Of a stretch of 64,000 nucleotides of DNA, positions 52,521 to 60,878 are shown in pieces. Source of the DNA: Chryseobacterium mulctrae (lineage in GTDB: Bacteria; Bacteroidota; Bacteroidia; Flavobacteriales; Weeksellaceae); assembly GCF_006175945.1 (NCBI RefSeq), contig NZ_VAJL01000001.1:248001-312000 (forward strand), given 5' to 3'. Made by a program: the position numbers and the translations under genes. Position 1 is the stretch's first letter, and the number at the start of each line of letters is the position of its first letter. The notes under the pieces are model-generated. The model was not told the DNA's origin, made no database searches, and worked only from the letters and a program-made list of their open reading frames with translations.

Positions 52521-52528
52521 TACTTTCG
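52521..52528 (+). promoter_or_regulatory. -7-like box of the 134-residue lipoprotein gene
   Basis: TACTTTCG (one mismatch to TAnnTTTG) ends 18 nt before the ATG at 52547. Confidence 0.4.
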
Positions 52529-52546
52529 CATCAATTACCAAATCAA

Positions 52547-52951
52547 ATGAAAAATATATTTCTATTTCTTTTAATGGCTTTTGTTTTCACAGCTTGTGGT
52601 GAAGAGTGCTATAATGCTCCACAACCTATTGTCTTTGAATTCGTAAATTCTGATGATGAAAATTTGATTACCAACGGAACACTTAGTAATTATTCGATTC
52701 AGGATGAAAATCATGTTAGTTTACAACTCACTAAAACTGATGATAATAAAGTCATTTTAGAAAACGTAGGTGCGTATAATGGGACGAAAAACTATACTTT
52801 TTATTCTAATTTAAAAGTTTTTGATTTTTCAATACAATCTTCAGAATTTAAGGGAGGTTGCGATGGTTACCAAATCAATAAGCTGACATTTACCGGAATC
52901 GCAATTGATGTAACAGACGAAAAGGGATACTATAAAATTACTTTGGAGTAG
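52547..52951 (+). CDS. Small lipoprotein, unknown function
   Basis: A 134-residue lipoprotein: signal MKNIFLFLLMAFVF then lipobox FTAC with Cys at 17. The mature part is beta-rich, with two further Cys (GEEC and GGCDG) that could form a disulfide, and no known family. It is transcribed alone or after the two membrane paralogues. The 292 bp that follow hold no gene; they are AT-rich with one short hairpin (TTCTTG-caat-CAAGAA) near 53125. Confidence 0.75.
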   Translation: MKNIFLFLLMAFVFTACGEECYNAPQPIVFEFVNSDDENLITNGTLSNYSIQDENHVSLQLTKTDDNKVILENVGAYNGTKNYTFYSNLKVFDFSIQSSEFKGGCDGYQINKLTFTGIAIDVTDEKGYYKITLE

Positions 52952-53243
52952 TTTTCAACATACATTTATAAAAAAAACACAACTAAAAGATAAAAAAAAG
53001 AAATATAAAAATTTATAAACAAGCAATTTACGTCACTTTTTTTTTCAATTTAAAGTGAATTCAAATTAAATTTTCTCATATTTTTTTGTAATTTCGTGAA
53101 GTTCAAATCTTAAATTTCTTCTTGCAATCAAGAAATGTTTTTACTATTGAGTTTTTTCACTCTTTATAGTTTCTTTTAAAAAGATCATTACATCTCTTCT
53201 AGAATTGATATAGAAAGTACAGATTTGTATTAATCCCCAAATT

Positions 53244-53498
53244 ATGAAAGCAAATAAATTATCTGAACTGAGTATAGAAGAATTAGAATCAAAGAAAAAA
53301 ACGATTTTAAGTGCTACAATAGGATTAGGAATTGTAATGATTATTGCGTGTTGTACTCTTTTTTATTTTGCGATAACATCCAAAAATTTTGCTTTAATTG
53401 CCGTTGCAATCGGTAGCTCATTGACATTAATGCCTTGTTTTATCAGTATTGGTCAGATCAATACTGAAATAAAATCAAGAAAATCTAAGTATTTGTAA
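53244..53498 (+). CDS. Small two-helix membrane protein
   Basis: An 84-residue protein with a charged N-terminus (KLSELSIEELESKKK) that looks like a short amphipathic helix, two membrane segments (ATIGLGIVMIIACCTLFYFAI and FALIAVAIGSSLTLMPCFISI) and a basic end. Similar small flavobacterial proteins have been labelled redox-active disulfide protein 2, but the sequence shows only membrane Cys (CC and C) and no CxxC, so that name is not adopted. The function is unknown. Confidence 0.7.
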   Translation: MKANKLSELSIEELESKKKTILSATIGLGIVMIIACCTLFYFAITSKNFALIAVAIGSSLTLMPCFISIGQINTEIKSRKSKYL

Positions 53499-53599
53499 TT
53501 TCTAAGTGTAATTCATCTATCAGTAATAGATTCAAACCGTCAACTCAAGCAGAAAAAGTAATTTCAACGATATTATTGTTGTCTTTCAATTTTTTTACT

Positions 53600-53670
53600 C
53601 TCGCTGATTCAGCAAATTTAGCAGATAAAAATTTGCTGAATTGATCTGCTCAATTAGCATAATCTGCGAG
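53600..53670. repeat. Intergenic 71-bp palindromic element
   Basis: Ends CTCGCTGATT and AATCTGCGAG are inverse with one mismatch. Inside, TTCAGCAAATTT at 53608-53619 is a perfect inverse of 53629-53640. The rest of 53499-53774 has no gene. Confidence 0.65.
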
Positions 53671-53774
53671 CAAAGTTTTTTTTGCCTAATTGTAAACAGA
53701 TTCTAATAGTTTACATAAAATATAATCATACAAATTTTAAAACTTTCTTAACTCAGATTTCGTGTTTCTATTCT

Positions 53775-53782
53775 TACATTTG
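53775..53782 (+). promoter_or_regulatory. -7 box of the alcohol dehydrogenase gene
   Basis: TACATTTG ends 19 nt before the ATG at 53802. Confidence 0.45.
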
Positions 53783-53801
53783 ATGTAAATAATTTAGAAC
53801 A

Positions 53802-54965
53802 ATGCTTAATTTCGAGTTTAAAAATCCCACAAAAATACTTTTCGGAAAAGGTGAAATTGCAAAAATTTCAAATGAAATTCCTAAAGATGCCAAAATCTTA
53901 ATTATTTACGGTGGCGGAAGCATCAAGAAAAACGGTGTTTACGATCAGGTAAAAGAAGCTTTAAAAGATCATGATTTACATGAATTTGGCGGCGTTCCTG
54001 CCAATCCGGAATATGAAGTTCTGGTGAATGCTTTAAATTTCATCAAAGAAAACAAAATCAATTATCTTCTTGCTGTTGGTGGCGGATCGGTGATTGACGG
54101 CGTTAAATTTCTTTCTGCAGCTGCTAATTACGAAGGTGAGCCTTGGGAAATTCTTAAAAAACCGGTTCGTACTTTTGAAGGTGAAGGAATGCCCTTCGGT
54201 ACCATTCTTACGTTGCCTGCAACAGGATCTGAAATGAATTCAGGATATGTAATTTCAAGAAGAGAAACCAACGAAAAATTATCTTCAGGCGGACCAGGAT
54301 TGTTTCCGCAATTTTCAGTTTTAGATCCGGAAGTAATCAGATCGATTCCTAAAAATCAGATTGCAAACGGAATTGCAGATGCTTATACACACGTTTTAGA
54401 ACAATATATGACGGCTCCGTCTTCTGCTGATCTTCAGGAAAGAATTGCCGAAAGTATTTTGATAAGTCTTCAGAATGCCGCTCCAAAAGTGATGTCTGAT
54501 GAGTTTGATTATAATGCTGCAGGAAATTTTATGTGGTGTTGTACGATGGCTCTAAACGGTTTAATCCAAAAAGGAGTGATTACCGATTGGGCAGTTCACG
54601 CAATGGGGCACGAACTAACCGCTTATTATGGAATTGATCATGCAAGAACTTTAGCTGTAGTTGCACCTTCACATTACCGTTATAATTTTGATGCTAAAAA
54701 AGGAAAACTGGCACAATACGCAGAGCGAGTTTGGGGAATTACTGAAGGAAGTACCGAAGAAAAAGCTGAACAAGCGGTTGTGAAACTGGAAGAGTTTTTC
54801 CACAGTCTTCAAATTCAGACTAAATTATCAGATTACACGCAAGATTTTGCCGGAACTGCAGAAAGAGTTGAAAAAGCTTTTACTGAAAGAAATTGGTTAG
54901 GTTTGGGTGAAAATAAAAACCTTACTCCTCAGGATGCTTTCAAAATCGTTGAGATGAGTTATTAA
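53802..54965 (+). CDS. Iron-containing NADP-dependent alcohol dehydrogenase (YqhD/BDH-like)
   Basis: A 387-residue group III metal-dependent alcohol dehydrogenase that reduces aldehydes with NAD(P)H. The nucleotide-binding region has IIYGGGSIKKNG and GGGSVIDGVKFL. Metal ligands are in GIADAYTHVLEQY (Asp and His), HAMGHELTAYYGIDHA (two His). These blocks match YqhD and clostridial BdhA/B rather than FucO, so broad aldehyde detoxification is the likely role. Single gene with its own promoter. Confidence 0.92.
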   Translation: MLNFEFKNPTKILFGKGEIAKISNEIPKDAKILIIYGGGSIKKNGVYDQVKEALKDHDLHEFGGVPANPEYEVLVNALNFIKENKINYLLAVGGGSVIDGVKFLSAAANYEGEPWEILKKPVRTFEGEGMPFGTILTLPATGSEMNSGYVISRRETNEKLSSGGPGLFPQFSVLDPEVIRSIPKNQIANGIADAYTHVLEQYMTAPSSADLQERIAESILISLQNAAPKVMSDEFDYNAAGNFMWCCTMALNGLIQKGVITDWAVHAMGHELTAYYGIDHARTLAVVAPSHYRYNFDAKKGKLAQYAERVWGITEGSTEEKAEQAVVKLEEFFHSLQIQTKLSDYTQDFAGTAERVEKAFTERNWLGLGENKNLTPQDAFKIVEMSY

Positions 54966-54982
54966 AATTAGGGAATAGATGT

Positions 54983-55089
54983 TAGGGTTTAGGATTTAGT
55001 AAAAAATAAGCTGATATATTTTCAGTGAAATAAGAAATTATGATACTTCAAAAAAAAATTTAAAACCTAAAACCTAAATCCTAAAACCT
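54983..55089. repeat. Intergenic inverted repeat of TTTAGG-like units
   Basis: TAGGGTTTAGGATTTAG at 54983-54999 is inversely repeated by CTAAATCCTAAAACCT at 55074-55089 with small differences, and two more AAACCTAA units precede the right arm. No gene is seen in the 229-bp gap. Confidence 0.6.
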
Positions 55090-55181
55090 GCTACCTGGAT
55101 TATATTTTCTACAAACATTTGTTTAAAAAACATTAATTTCATTATATATATTACAAATTTATTTATATTTTAGCATATTCT

Positions 55182-55189
55182 TAAATTTG
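55182..55189 (+). promoter_or_regulatory. -7 box of the lipocalin-like lipoprotein gene
   Basis: TAAATTTG ends 5 nt before the ATG at 55195, a near-leaderless spacing. Confidence 0.45.
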
Positions 55190-55194
55190 TGAAA

Positions 55195-55653
55195 ATGAAA
55201 AAACACTTACTCTTATTTGCCTTTTCTGCATTAGCATTAACATCTTGTGAAGATGATGACGTTCAGGGTTATGAAATGGATATGCTGAAAGGCGAATGGA
55301 AAACTGTAAAAACTGAAGTAATATCAGGAAAAGACAATACCACTGTATTAAATACATTCACTCCTACAGGTTGTGACACTAAAAGTATCACAGAGTTCAG
55401 AACTGATTATTACGCTTCTTATACTGGTTTTTCAGGAGTAGGTGCAAACTGTACCAGTCAAAAAACAGAAGGAACTTACACATACTCTAATGAGGATAAA
55501 TTATTGGTTATAAAATATAATAATGACAGCGAAAGAGCATACAGAGTTGATATTCTAAGCAACACAGAACTTAGACTTGTACAGCTCTTTGGAAATGTTG
55601 ACGTAAATGGTGATATGATCATAGACACCAGTTACATTACTTATAAAAGATAA
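55195..55653 (+). CDS. Lipocalin-like small lipoprotein
   Basis: A 152-residue lipoprotein with signal MKKHLLLFAFSALAL and lipobox LTSC. The mature part, LKGEWKTVKTEVISG followed by beta strands and GTYTYSNEDKLLVIKY, is the lipocalin-like pattern common in Bacteroidota (often DUF-type lipocalin). Two Cys (TGCDTK and ANCTSQ) may pair. A GTG six bases upstream is in frame, but the ATG gives the standard MKK start. A decayed paralogue lies at 56522-56982. Ligand and role are unknown. Confidence 0.82.
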   Translation: MKKHLLLFAFSALALTSCEDDDVQGYEMDMLKGEWKTVKTEVISGKDNTTVLNTFTPTGCDTKSITEFRTDYYASYTGFSGVGANCTSQKTEGTYTYSNEDKLLVIKYNNDSERAYRVDILSNTELRLVQLFGNVDVNGDMIIDTSYITYKR

Positions 55654-55674
55654 AAACAATAATACAAGATATAG

Positions 55675-55702
55675 ACTCCCGTTTTTTACGGGAGTTTTTT
55701 TT
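55675..55702 (+). terminator. Intrinsic terminator after the lipoprotein gene
   Basis: An 8-bp stem (ACTCCCGT / ACGGGAGT) with a 5-nt loop and an 8-T tract. Confidence 0.85.
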
Positions 55703-55731
55703 ATATTTACTTTCGTTAAAATTTAGAAACA

Positions 55732-56388
55732 ATGAAGAAGATTTTATCGGTAGTATTGCTACTGACTTTCGCCCTGATTTTCGCTCAGGAAAAACAACCA
55801 ATGTTCTGGCAGGACATTCAGAATTTCAAAAAATTAGATCAGGAAAACGCACCGCCAAAAAATTCTATTCTTTTAGTAGGGAGCTCATCATTCACAAAAT
55901 GGCAGGATGTTTCAGATTATTTTCCAGGTAAAACTATTATCAACAGGGGTTTCGGAGGATCAAGATTGACCGATTTAAACTATTTTTCTGAAGATTTATT
56001 GAGCCCTTATCAACCTAAACAGATCATTATTTATTGCGGAGAAAATGATTTTGCAGATGATGCGCAATTAAAAGCCGATGTTGTAGTTGACCGATACAAA
56101 ACATTCTACAAAAAAATACGTGAGAAATTCCCGAACATTCAGGTTGATTATATTTCAATAAAATATTCTCCGAGTCGCGAAAATCTGTGGCCTCAAATGA
56201 AAGAAGCCAACAAAAAAATTGCGAAGTTTATGAAAAAAGAAAAAAATGCTGATTTCATAGACATTACAAAAGTGATGAATGATGCTAACGGAAACATCAG
56301 AAAAGATCTTTTTATAGAAGACATGCTTCATATTACGCCAGAAGGTTACAGACTTTGGACCAACGTGATGAATCCTTATATTAAATAA
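55732..56388 (+). CDS. Exported GDSL/SGNH hydrolase
   Basis: A 218-residue exported hydrolase: signal peptide (ILSVVLLLTFALIFAQ), then block I ILLVGSSSFTKW with the nucleophile Ser, block II GFGGSRLTD, block III YCGENDFADD (Asn) and block V DMLHITPEGY with the Asp and His. It is related to platelet-activating-factor acetylhydrolase-like and lysophospholipase-like enzymes. It likely hydrolyses acyl or acetyl esters in the envelope; the substrate is unknown. A TACTTTCG box at 55708-55715 ends 16 nt before the ATG. Confidence 0.9.
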   Translation: MKKILSVVLLLTFALIFAQEKQPMFWQDIQNFKKLDQENAPPKNSILLVGSSSFTKWQDVSDYFPGKTIINRGFGGSRLTDLNYFSEDLLSPYQPKQIIIYCGENDFADDAQLKADVVVDRYKTFYKKIREKFPNIQVDYISIKYSPSRENLWPQMKEANKKIAKFMKKEKNADFIDITKVMNDANGNIRKDLFIEDMLHITPEGYRLWTNVMNPYIK

Positions 56389-56426
56389 GATTATATATTA
56401 AATACATTCGATTATTCGAAAAATAA

Positions 56427-56455
56427 AAGCGATTTCAGTTGAAGTCGCTTTTTTT
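56427..56455 (+). terminator. Intrinsic terminator after the SGNH hydrolase gene
   Basis: A 10-bp stem (AAGCGATTTC / GAAGTCGCTT with one G-T pair), loop of 4 nt and T8. Confidence 0.8.
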
Positions 56456-56521
56456 TCAATTATTTCATTGTCAGTGTTTTAAAAAATATAGTTTTGTAAT
56501 AATTAAAACACAAACATCGAT

Positions 56522-56982
56522 AAAAACAACATTTTATTGGCATTTGCCACACTACTTCTATTTTCCTCCTATGGAATGATGATAACGAAAATGATCAAAC
56601 CGCTATAAAACGCATTGTGGGAACTTGGAAAATGAGTAAAACAATGATGATTTCAGGTTCTAATAATGCCATTCTACAGTCAACTCCTGTTACAGGTTGC
56701 GAAGCTCTAAACACTTTCGAATTCGGGTAAAATCAAAGTTTCAGCATAAAATATTACACTAAAAATAATATTGAATGTATTGCTGATGGATTCGATATCG
56801 GAACGTATCAATATAGTGAAAATTCAAAAATGCTGACTTTTACCTACTCAGATTCCGTGGTAGAATCTGCAGTTGTTCATTCGCTCAGTACTACTGAAAT
56901 GATGACGGTTGATCATATTGAAGATTGCAATGATGATGGCGTAAATGATACCTCAGTGATTGTATTTAAAAAGCAACAATAA
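56522..56982 (+). pseudogene. Decayed paralogue of the lipocalin-like lipoprotein gene
   Basis: The region still encodes a signal peptide (KNNILLAFATLLLFSS) without a recognisable start codon. The lipobox Cys codon appears changed to TAT (56570-56572), a one-base deletion follows near 56573-56576, and the reading then continues in another frame as NDDNEND, IVGTWKMSKTMMISG, TPVTGCEALNTFEFG, stop (TAA 56728-56730), and onward to the final TAA at 56982. These match GEWKTVKTEVISG and TPTGC in the intact gene at 55195, so the homology is clear. At least three separate lesions show it is dead. Confidence 0.8.
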
Positions 56983-57035
56983 AATTTATTTGGTTTAAAA
57001 ATCAAATTCTACAGAAAACAATATCAACATTAAAT

Positions 57036-57067
57036 AAAAAATGCGCCTCGCTTGAGACGCATTTTTT
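57036..57067. terminator. Terminator after the DEAD-box helicase gene
   Basis: Arms AAAAATGCG-c-CTC and GAG-a-CGCATTTTT with one internal mismatch and T-rich ends. It would act mainly for the minus-strand helicase gene. Confidence 0.7.
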
Positions 57068-58420
57068 TTATTTTTTTCTCTTAGACTTATAAATTGCTTT
57101 CTGTTGTGCTCTGTTTGCTCCGAATTTCTTGGGCGTTTTTCTTTTGGAAGGTCCACCCCAGTTTTCTTTTTTATTCTTGTCTTTTTTCTCATGGAAAGCT
57201 CCTCCACCGTCAAAAAGTTTTGCATGAGCCGGATTTTTCATCACAATCTGATCTTCTTCAGATGCAATTTTCTTAGGGTTGATTTTCACCTCTTCAGGGA
57301 AGTCGATGTATGCCAATTCTTTATCCATCAACAACTCGATATCTAAAGCCCAATCATCCTCTTTTTTCGTTACGAAAGTGATCGCCTTACCATCTTTATC
57401 TGCTCTACCCGTTCTACCAATTCTGTGAATATACTGTTCAGGAACTTCTGGAGTTTCAAAATTTACAACATGGGTAATATCTGAAATGTCAAGACCTCTC
57501 GCCATAACGTCAGTCGTAATCAAACCTCTAATTTCTTCATTTTCAAAGCGCTTCATCGCTTTTAGTCTGTAGTTCTGAGATTTATTGGAGTGAATTACAT
57601 CAAAATCTTCCGGGAAAAGCTCATTAATTTGGGTGAAAAGTAAATCTGCATGCTTTTTATTGTTCGCAAAAATCAATACTTTAGACATATCTTCATTGCT
57701 TTTCAACAAATGTTCTAATAAATTGATCTTCGTATTGAAGTTTTCAACTTTATAAGCAGTCTGCTCGATTTTTTCAAGCGGAGTTCCAGATTTTGCCAAA
57801 GAAATCTCGATCGGACCAGCAAAATATTCATCCAACATATCATCAACGGCTTCAGTCATCGTTGCTGAAAAAAGAATATTCTGTCTTTTCTCACGCATCA
57901 TTTCAAAGATATGTGTTAACTGTGGTCTGAAACCTAAATTCAGCATTTCATCAAATTCATCAATGATCAATTTTTGAACTTCTTTTAATGAAATTGCGTT
58001 ATCAATCGCTAAATCCATGATTCTACCGGGAGTTCCTACCAAAATATCACAACCATCATTGAACAATAGCTTCTGTGTGTTGATATTTTTCCCACCATAA
58101 ATTCCGATTACTCTTGCAGTAAGATTCTCTGTCAGTTTTTCTACAATTTCTGTTACCTGAACAACCAATTCTCTTGTAGGAACCAAAACAACCACGGTAG
58201 GATTTCCGTTTTTATTGTATTTCCATGTTTTTAAAACCGGTAATAAATAAGCTAACGTTTTTCCTGTTCCCGTTTGTGCAATTCCCATCACATCTCTTCC
58301 CGAAAGAATCGGACCGATACTTTTTTCCTGAATTGGAGTGGGCTCAAATAAATTTAAATCTGCTAAAACATCAAGAACTTTAACCGGAAGGTCAAAGTCT
58401 GCAAAAGTGAGTTTTTCCAT
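57068..58420 (-). CDS. DEAD-box RNA helicase
   Basis: A 450-residue ATP-dependent RNA helicase. Motifs in order: Q motif PTPIQEKS, motif I AQTGTGKT, PTRELVVQV, motif II DEFD (the DEAD variant) in LIIDEFDEML, SAT in LFSATMTE, IHSNKSQNYR, TDVMARGLDI and HRIGRTGR. The C-terminal tail is Lys/Arg-rich and likely binds RNA. It probably acts in ribosome assembly or RNA decay, including cold adaptation. The TATCTTTG box at 58425-58432 ends 4 nt before the ATG. Confidence 0.93.
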   Translation of the reverse strand: MEKLTFADFDLPVKVLDVLADLNLFEPTPIQEKSIGPILSGRDVMGIAQTGTGKTLAYLLPVLKTWKYNKNGNPTVVVLVPTRELVVQVTEIVEKLTENLTARVIGIYGGKNINTQKLLFNDGCDILVGTPGRIMDLAIDNAISLKEVQKLIIDEFDEMLNLGFRPQLTHIFEMMREKRQNILFSATMTEAVDDMLDEYFAGPIEISLAKSGTPLEKIEQTAYKVENFNTKINLLEHLLKSNEDMSKVLIFANNKKHADLLFTQINELFPEDFDVIHSNKSQNYRLKAMKRFENEEIRGLITTDVMARGLDISDITHVVNFETPEVPEQYIHRIGRTGRADKDGKAITFVTKKEDDWALDIELLMDKELAYIDFPEEVKINPKKIASEEDQIVMKNPAHAKLFDGGGAFHEKKDKNKKENWGGPSKRKTPKKFGANRAQQKAIYKSKRKK

Positions 58421-58424
58421 TTTG

Positions 58425-58432
58425 CAAAGATA
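58425..58432 (-). promoter_or_regulatory. -7 box of the helicase gene, 4 nt before the ATG
   Basis: TATCTTTG on the minus strand ends 4 nt (CAAA) before the ATG at 58420. Confidence 0.5.
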
Positions 58433-58546
58433 GGTAATTAATTTGGTTGTAAATCTATGCTGAAAGAAGTGAGATTAATGTTCTGTTTTTAGATTAGTGA
58501 TTACGTTTACAAAACATCTAAATCTGTATAAATCTCAGCAAATAAA

Positions 58547-59050
58547 TTAATTCATTTTAACGCTTTTACTAATAATTTTGATGTCATCATCTTTCCAGAC
58601 ACTTGTTGTAATGATTACATATCCTTTCTTTTTCGGATCTTTTTTAATCGGAAACTTCTCATCTTCCCACTGCGAGCAATGTGTAGAAATCGGAGACACC
58701 AAAGGTTCCCAACCATTTTTATTATAGGTATAAACATAAAATGGGTGCCAACAACTCGTGCACCAATCAGGATAAAAACCGATATCGTCTTTTCCGTCGT
58801 TATTTAAATCTTTTAGATTGTATAAAGTTCCATTTCTCGATGGAGCAATTATAAATGGTTTGATTTTTTTATCACTAAAATAAATAATTGTCTCATACTT
58901 TCCGTCACAGTCGTCATTACAATCATTTATCTTTGTGTAAGCATATTCTTTTGTTCCATTTCCGTCAAAATCGCCTAAAACCCCTTCTTTTTCTTGAGCA
59001 GAAAGTGATAAACTACAAAATATAAAAACGAATAAGATGAATGTTTTCAT
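58547..59050 (-). CDS. Exported protein with two calcium-loop-like motifs, unknown function
   Basis: A 167-residue exported protein: signal peptide FILFVFIFCSLSLSAQ, then two loops of the DxDGxG/DxNxDGxxD kind, GDFDGNGTKEYAY and DLNNDGKDDIGFY, typical of FG-GAP/VCBS or dockerin-like calcium-binding repeats. Between and after them lie several Cys (NDCNDDCDG, DWCTSCWH, THCSQW) that could form disulfides or bind metal. No catalytic motif is recognised. The gene is alone. Confidence 0.78.
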   Translation of the reverse strand: MKTFILFVFIFCSLSLSAQEKEGVLGDFDGNGTKEYAYTKINDCNDDCDGKYETIIYFSDKKIKPFIIAPSRNGTLYNLKDLNNDGKDDIGFYPDWCTSCWHPFYVYTYNKNGWEPLVSPISTHCSQWEDEKFPIKKDPKKKGYVIITTSVWKDDDIKIISKSVKMN

Positions 59051-59104
59051 TTAATTTAAAAGTATTTGTTTATATCGAGTTTTTATTTCCTAAAAATATC
59101 AACT

Positions 59105-60748
59105 TTATTTTCTCGTAATTCTAAGCAAAAGGATGATAACAAGTAACACTGAAAAACAAAATCCTAAAACTGCCACCAAAGACATCTCTCCAATTCTCGG
59201 TCCCGATTCTGAAACAAAAACAATGGCTGTTGCAATAATATTTGCACCCAAAACCATCGCTAAAATAAGATTGATAATGCTTGATTTTATTAATTGATTC
59301 GTTTTGTCAATATTTTTTATTTCACTTGAAATCGTAAAACTATTATCATCTAATTTTTGTAGTACAGATCGCAGTTCTTTAGGAATTTCATCTACATTAT
59401 CGGTGAAAGTCATTACCTTTTCCATTCCTGTTTTCAGGAGTTTTTTAGGGCTGATTTTCTTGGTGAATATTTTTTTTGTGTACGGATGAAGGCTTTTTAC
59501 AATATCCAGATCAGGATTAATCGTTCTTCCCACACCTTCTATCAAACCAATTCCTTTAAATAAAAGATAAAAATAATCGGGCATGTACAACCTGTTATCT
59601 TTCAGAACATCTTTCATTTTATTGATAATAATATTCGGATCAATATCTTTTAAAGAAGTACTATGAACGAAATTCAATACTTCTTCAACATCATTTTCAA
59701 ATCTTCTTTCATCCGGAATTTCATAACTCACTGCCATTTTTTTCAGATGGCGAACAATTTTATGAGAATTTTTAGCTACAAAAGCAACAATTAAACTTTC
59801 CAAAATCTCTTTATCATTCGGCTGAATTTTCCCAACGGCACCGAAGTCAATGAAAACAACTTTTCCATCTTTTTTCACCAGAATATTTCCTGCATGAGGA
59901 TCGGCGTGGAAAAATCCGTAATCTAAAATCTGCGAAACAAAAAGCCTTAAACCGACTTCAGAAACAACAACCGGATCAATATTATGTTTTAGTAATTCAT
60001 CTTTATCGGTCACCTTTATTCCGTCGATAAATTCCATACACAATACATTATTGTTAGAAAATTCATCGTAGACTTTAGGAACGTAAGTTTCTTTATTACC
60101 TTTAAAATTCAGAGCGAACTGTTGGATATTATTTCTTTCATTCACCAAAGAAACTTCTTCAAGCAAAGATTTTTCAAAAGTGGAAATTGCCTGTTTCAGA
60201 TTGAGTTTAGAACCTATTTCAGAGTAGGTTGAAATCAGTTTTACCAAATCTTTTATCAATAATAAATCATCTTCAATAACCGATAAAACGTCCGGTTTTT
60301 TTATTTTTAAGATTACTTCTTCACCAGAAGTTAAAGTCGCTTTGTAAACCTGAGCAATAGAAGCGGTTGCCAAAGGTTTTGCAATAATTTCCGAGAAATG
60401 TTCTTTGGGAATAATATTAAATTCATTTTCAAGAATTTCCTCTACATTCATTTCCACTACTTCTACCCTGTCCTGAAGTTTTTGAAGCTCCTGAATCAGT
60501 TCCGGTGGAAGCAGGTCTTCACGATTGCTAAAAGTTTGCCCAAGTTTCACAAATGTGGGACCCAGCTCTTCCAAAGCGAGACGAATTCTTTCGTAAACTG
60601 TTCCTTTAGATATAATTTCATCAGATTGTGCAAAATCCCCTTCCGGTTTTTTGCCCATTCTTGCGATCATATCTTTGAATCCGTATTTGCTTAAAACAGA
60701 AATCAGTTTTGCCGATCTTTTGAGTTTTCGCTGTTGCTTGTCAAACAT
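59105..60748 (-). CDS. UbiB/AarF (ABC1) family atypical kinase
   Basis: A 547-residue membrane-associated ABC1-family protein, in other bacteria needed for ubiquinone or menaquinone synthesis or lipid homeostasis. The family marks are FVKLGQTFSNREDLLP (KxGQ), KPLATASIAQVYKA with an Ala-rich nucleotide loop, EFIDGIKVTD, FFHADPHAGNILV (HxDxHxxN catalytic loop) and FIDFGAVG (metal-binding DFG-like). Two C-terminal membrane helices follow (LILAMVLGANIIATAIVF and VAVLGFCFSVLLVIILLL). The ATG at 60748 is preferred over an upstream TTG (60787). Confidence 0.92.
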   Translation of the reverse strand: MFDKQQRKLKRSAKLISVLSKYGFKDMIARMGKKPEGDFAQSDEIISKGTVYERIRLALEELGPTFVKLGQTFSNREDLLPPELIQELQKLQDRVEVVEMNVEEILENEFNIIPKEHFSEIIAKPLATASIAQVYKATLTSGEEVILKIKKPDVLSVIEDDLLLIKDLVKLISTYSEIGSKLNLKQAISTFEKSLLEEVSLVNERNNIQQFALNFKGNKETYVPKVYDEFSNNNVLCMEFIDGIKVTDKDELLKHNIDPVVVSEVGLRLFVSQILDYGFFHADPHAGNILVKKDGKVVFIDFGAVGKIQPNDKEILESLIVAFVAKNSHKIVRHLKKMAVSYEIPDERRFENDVEEVLNFVHSTSLKDIDPNIIINKMKDVLKDNRLYMPDYFYLLFKGIGLIEGVGRTINPDLDIVKSLHPYTKKIFTKKISPKKLLKTGMEKVMTFTDNVDEIPKELRSVLQKLDDNSFTISSEIKNIDKTNQLIKSSIINLILAMVLGANIIATAIVFVSESGPRIGEMSLVAVLGFCFSVLLVIILLLRITRK

Positions 60749-60878
60749 ATTGTAGTGAGAATAAATTGAATTGCAAATTACGTTCAAAAATTATTCCTAT
60801 TAGAAATATTATAAAAATCTTCTCAACATAAACTAAAAAAATTACTTTTGTTTCTTAGCAACCTTTTTAAAAAACTAA

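Noticed and set aside
54983..55089. Telomere-like repeat
   Set aside because: The TTTAGG-like units are few, irregular and inverted inside a chromosome; a decayed repeat explains them better.
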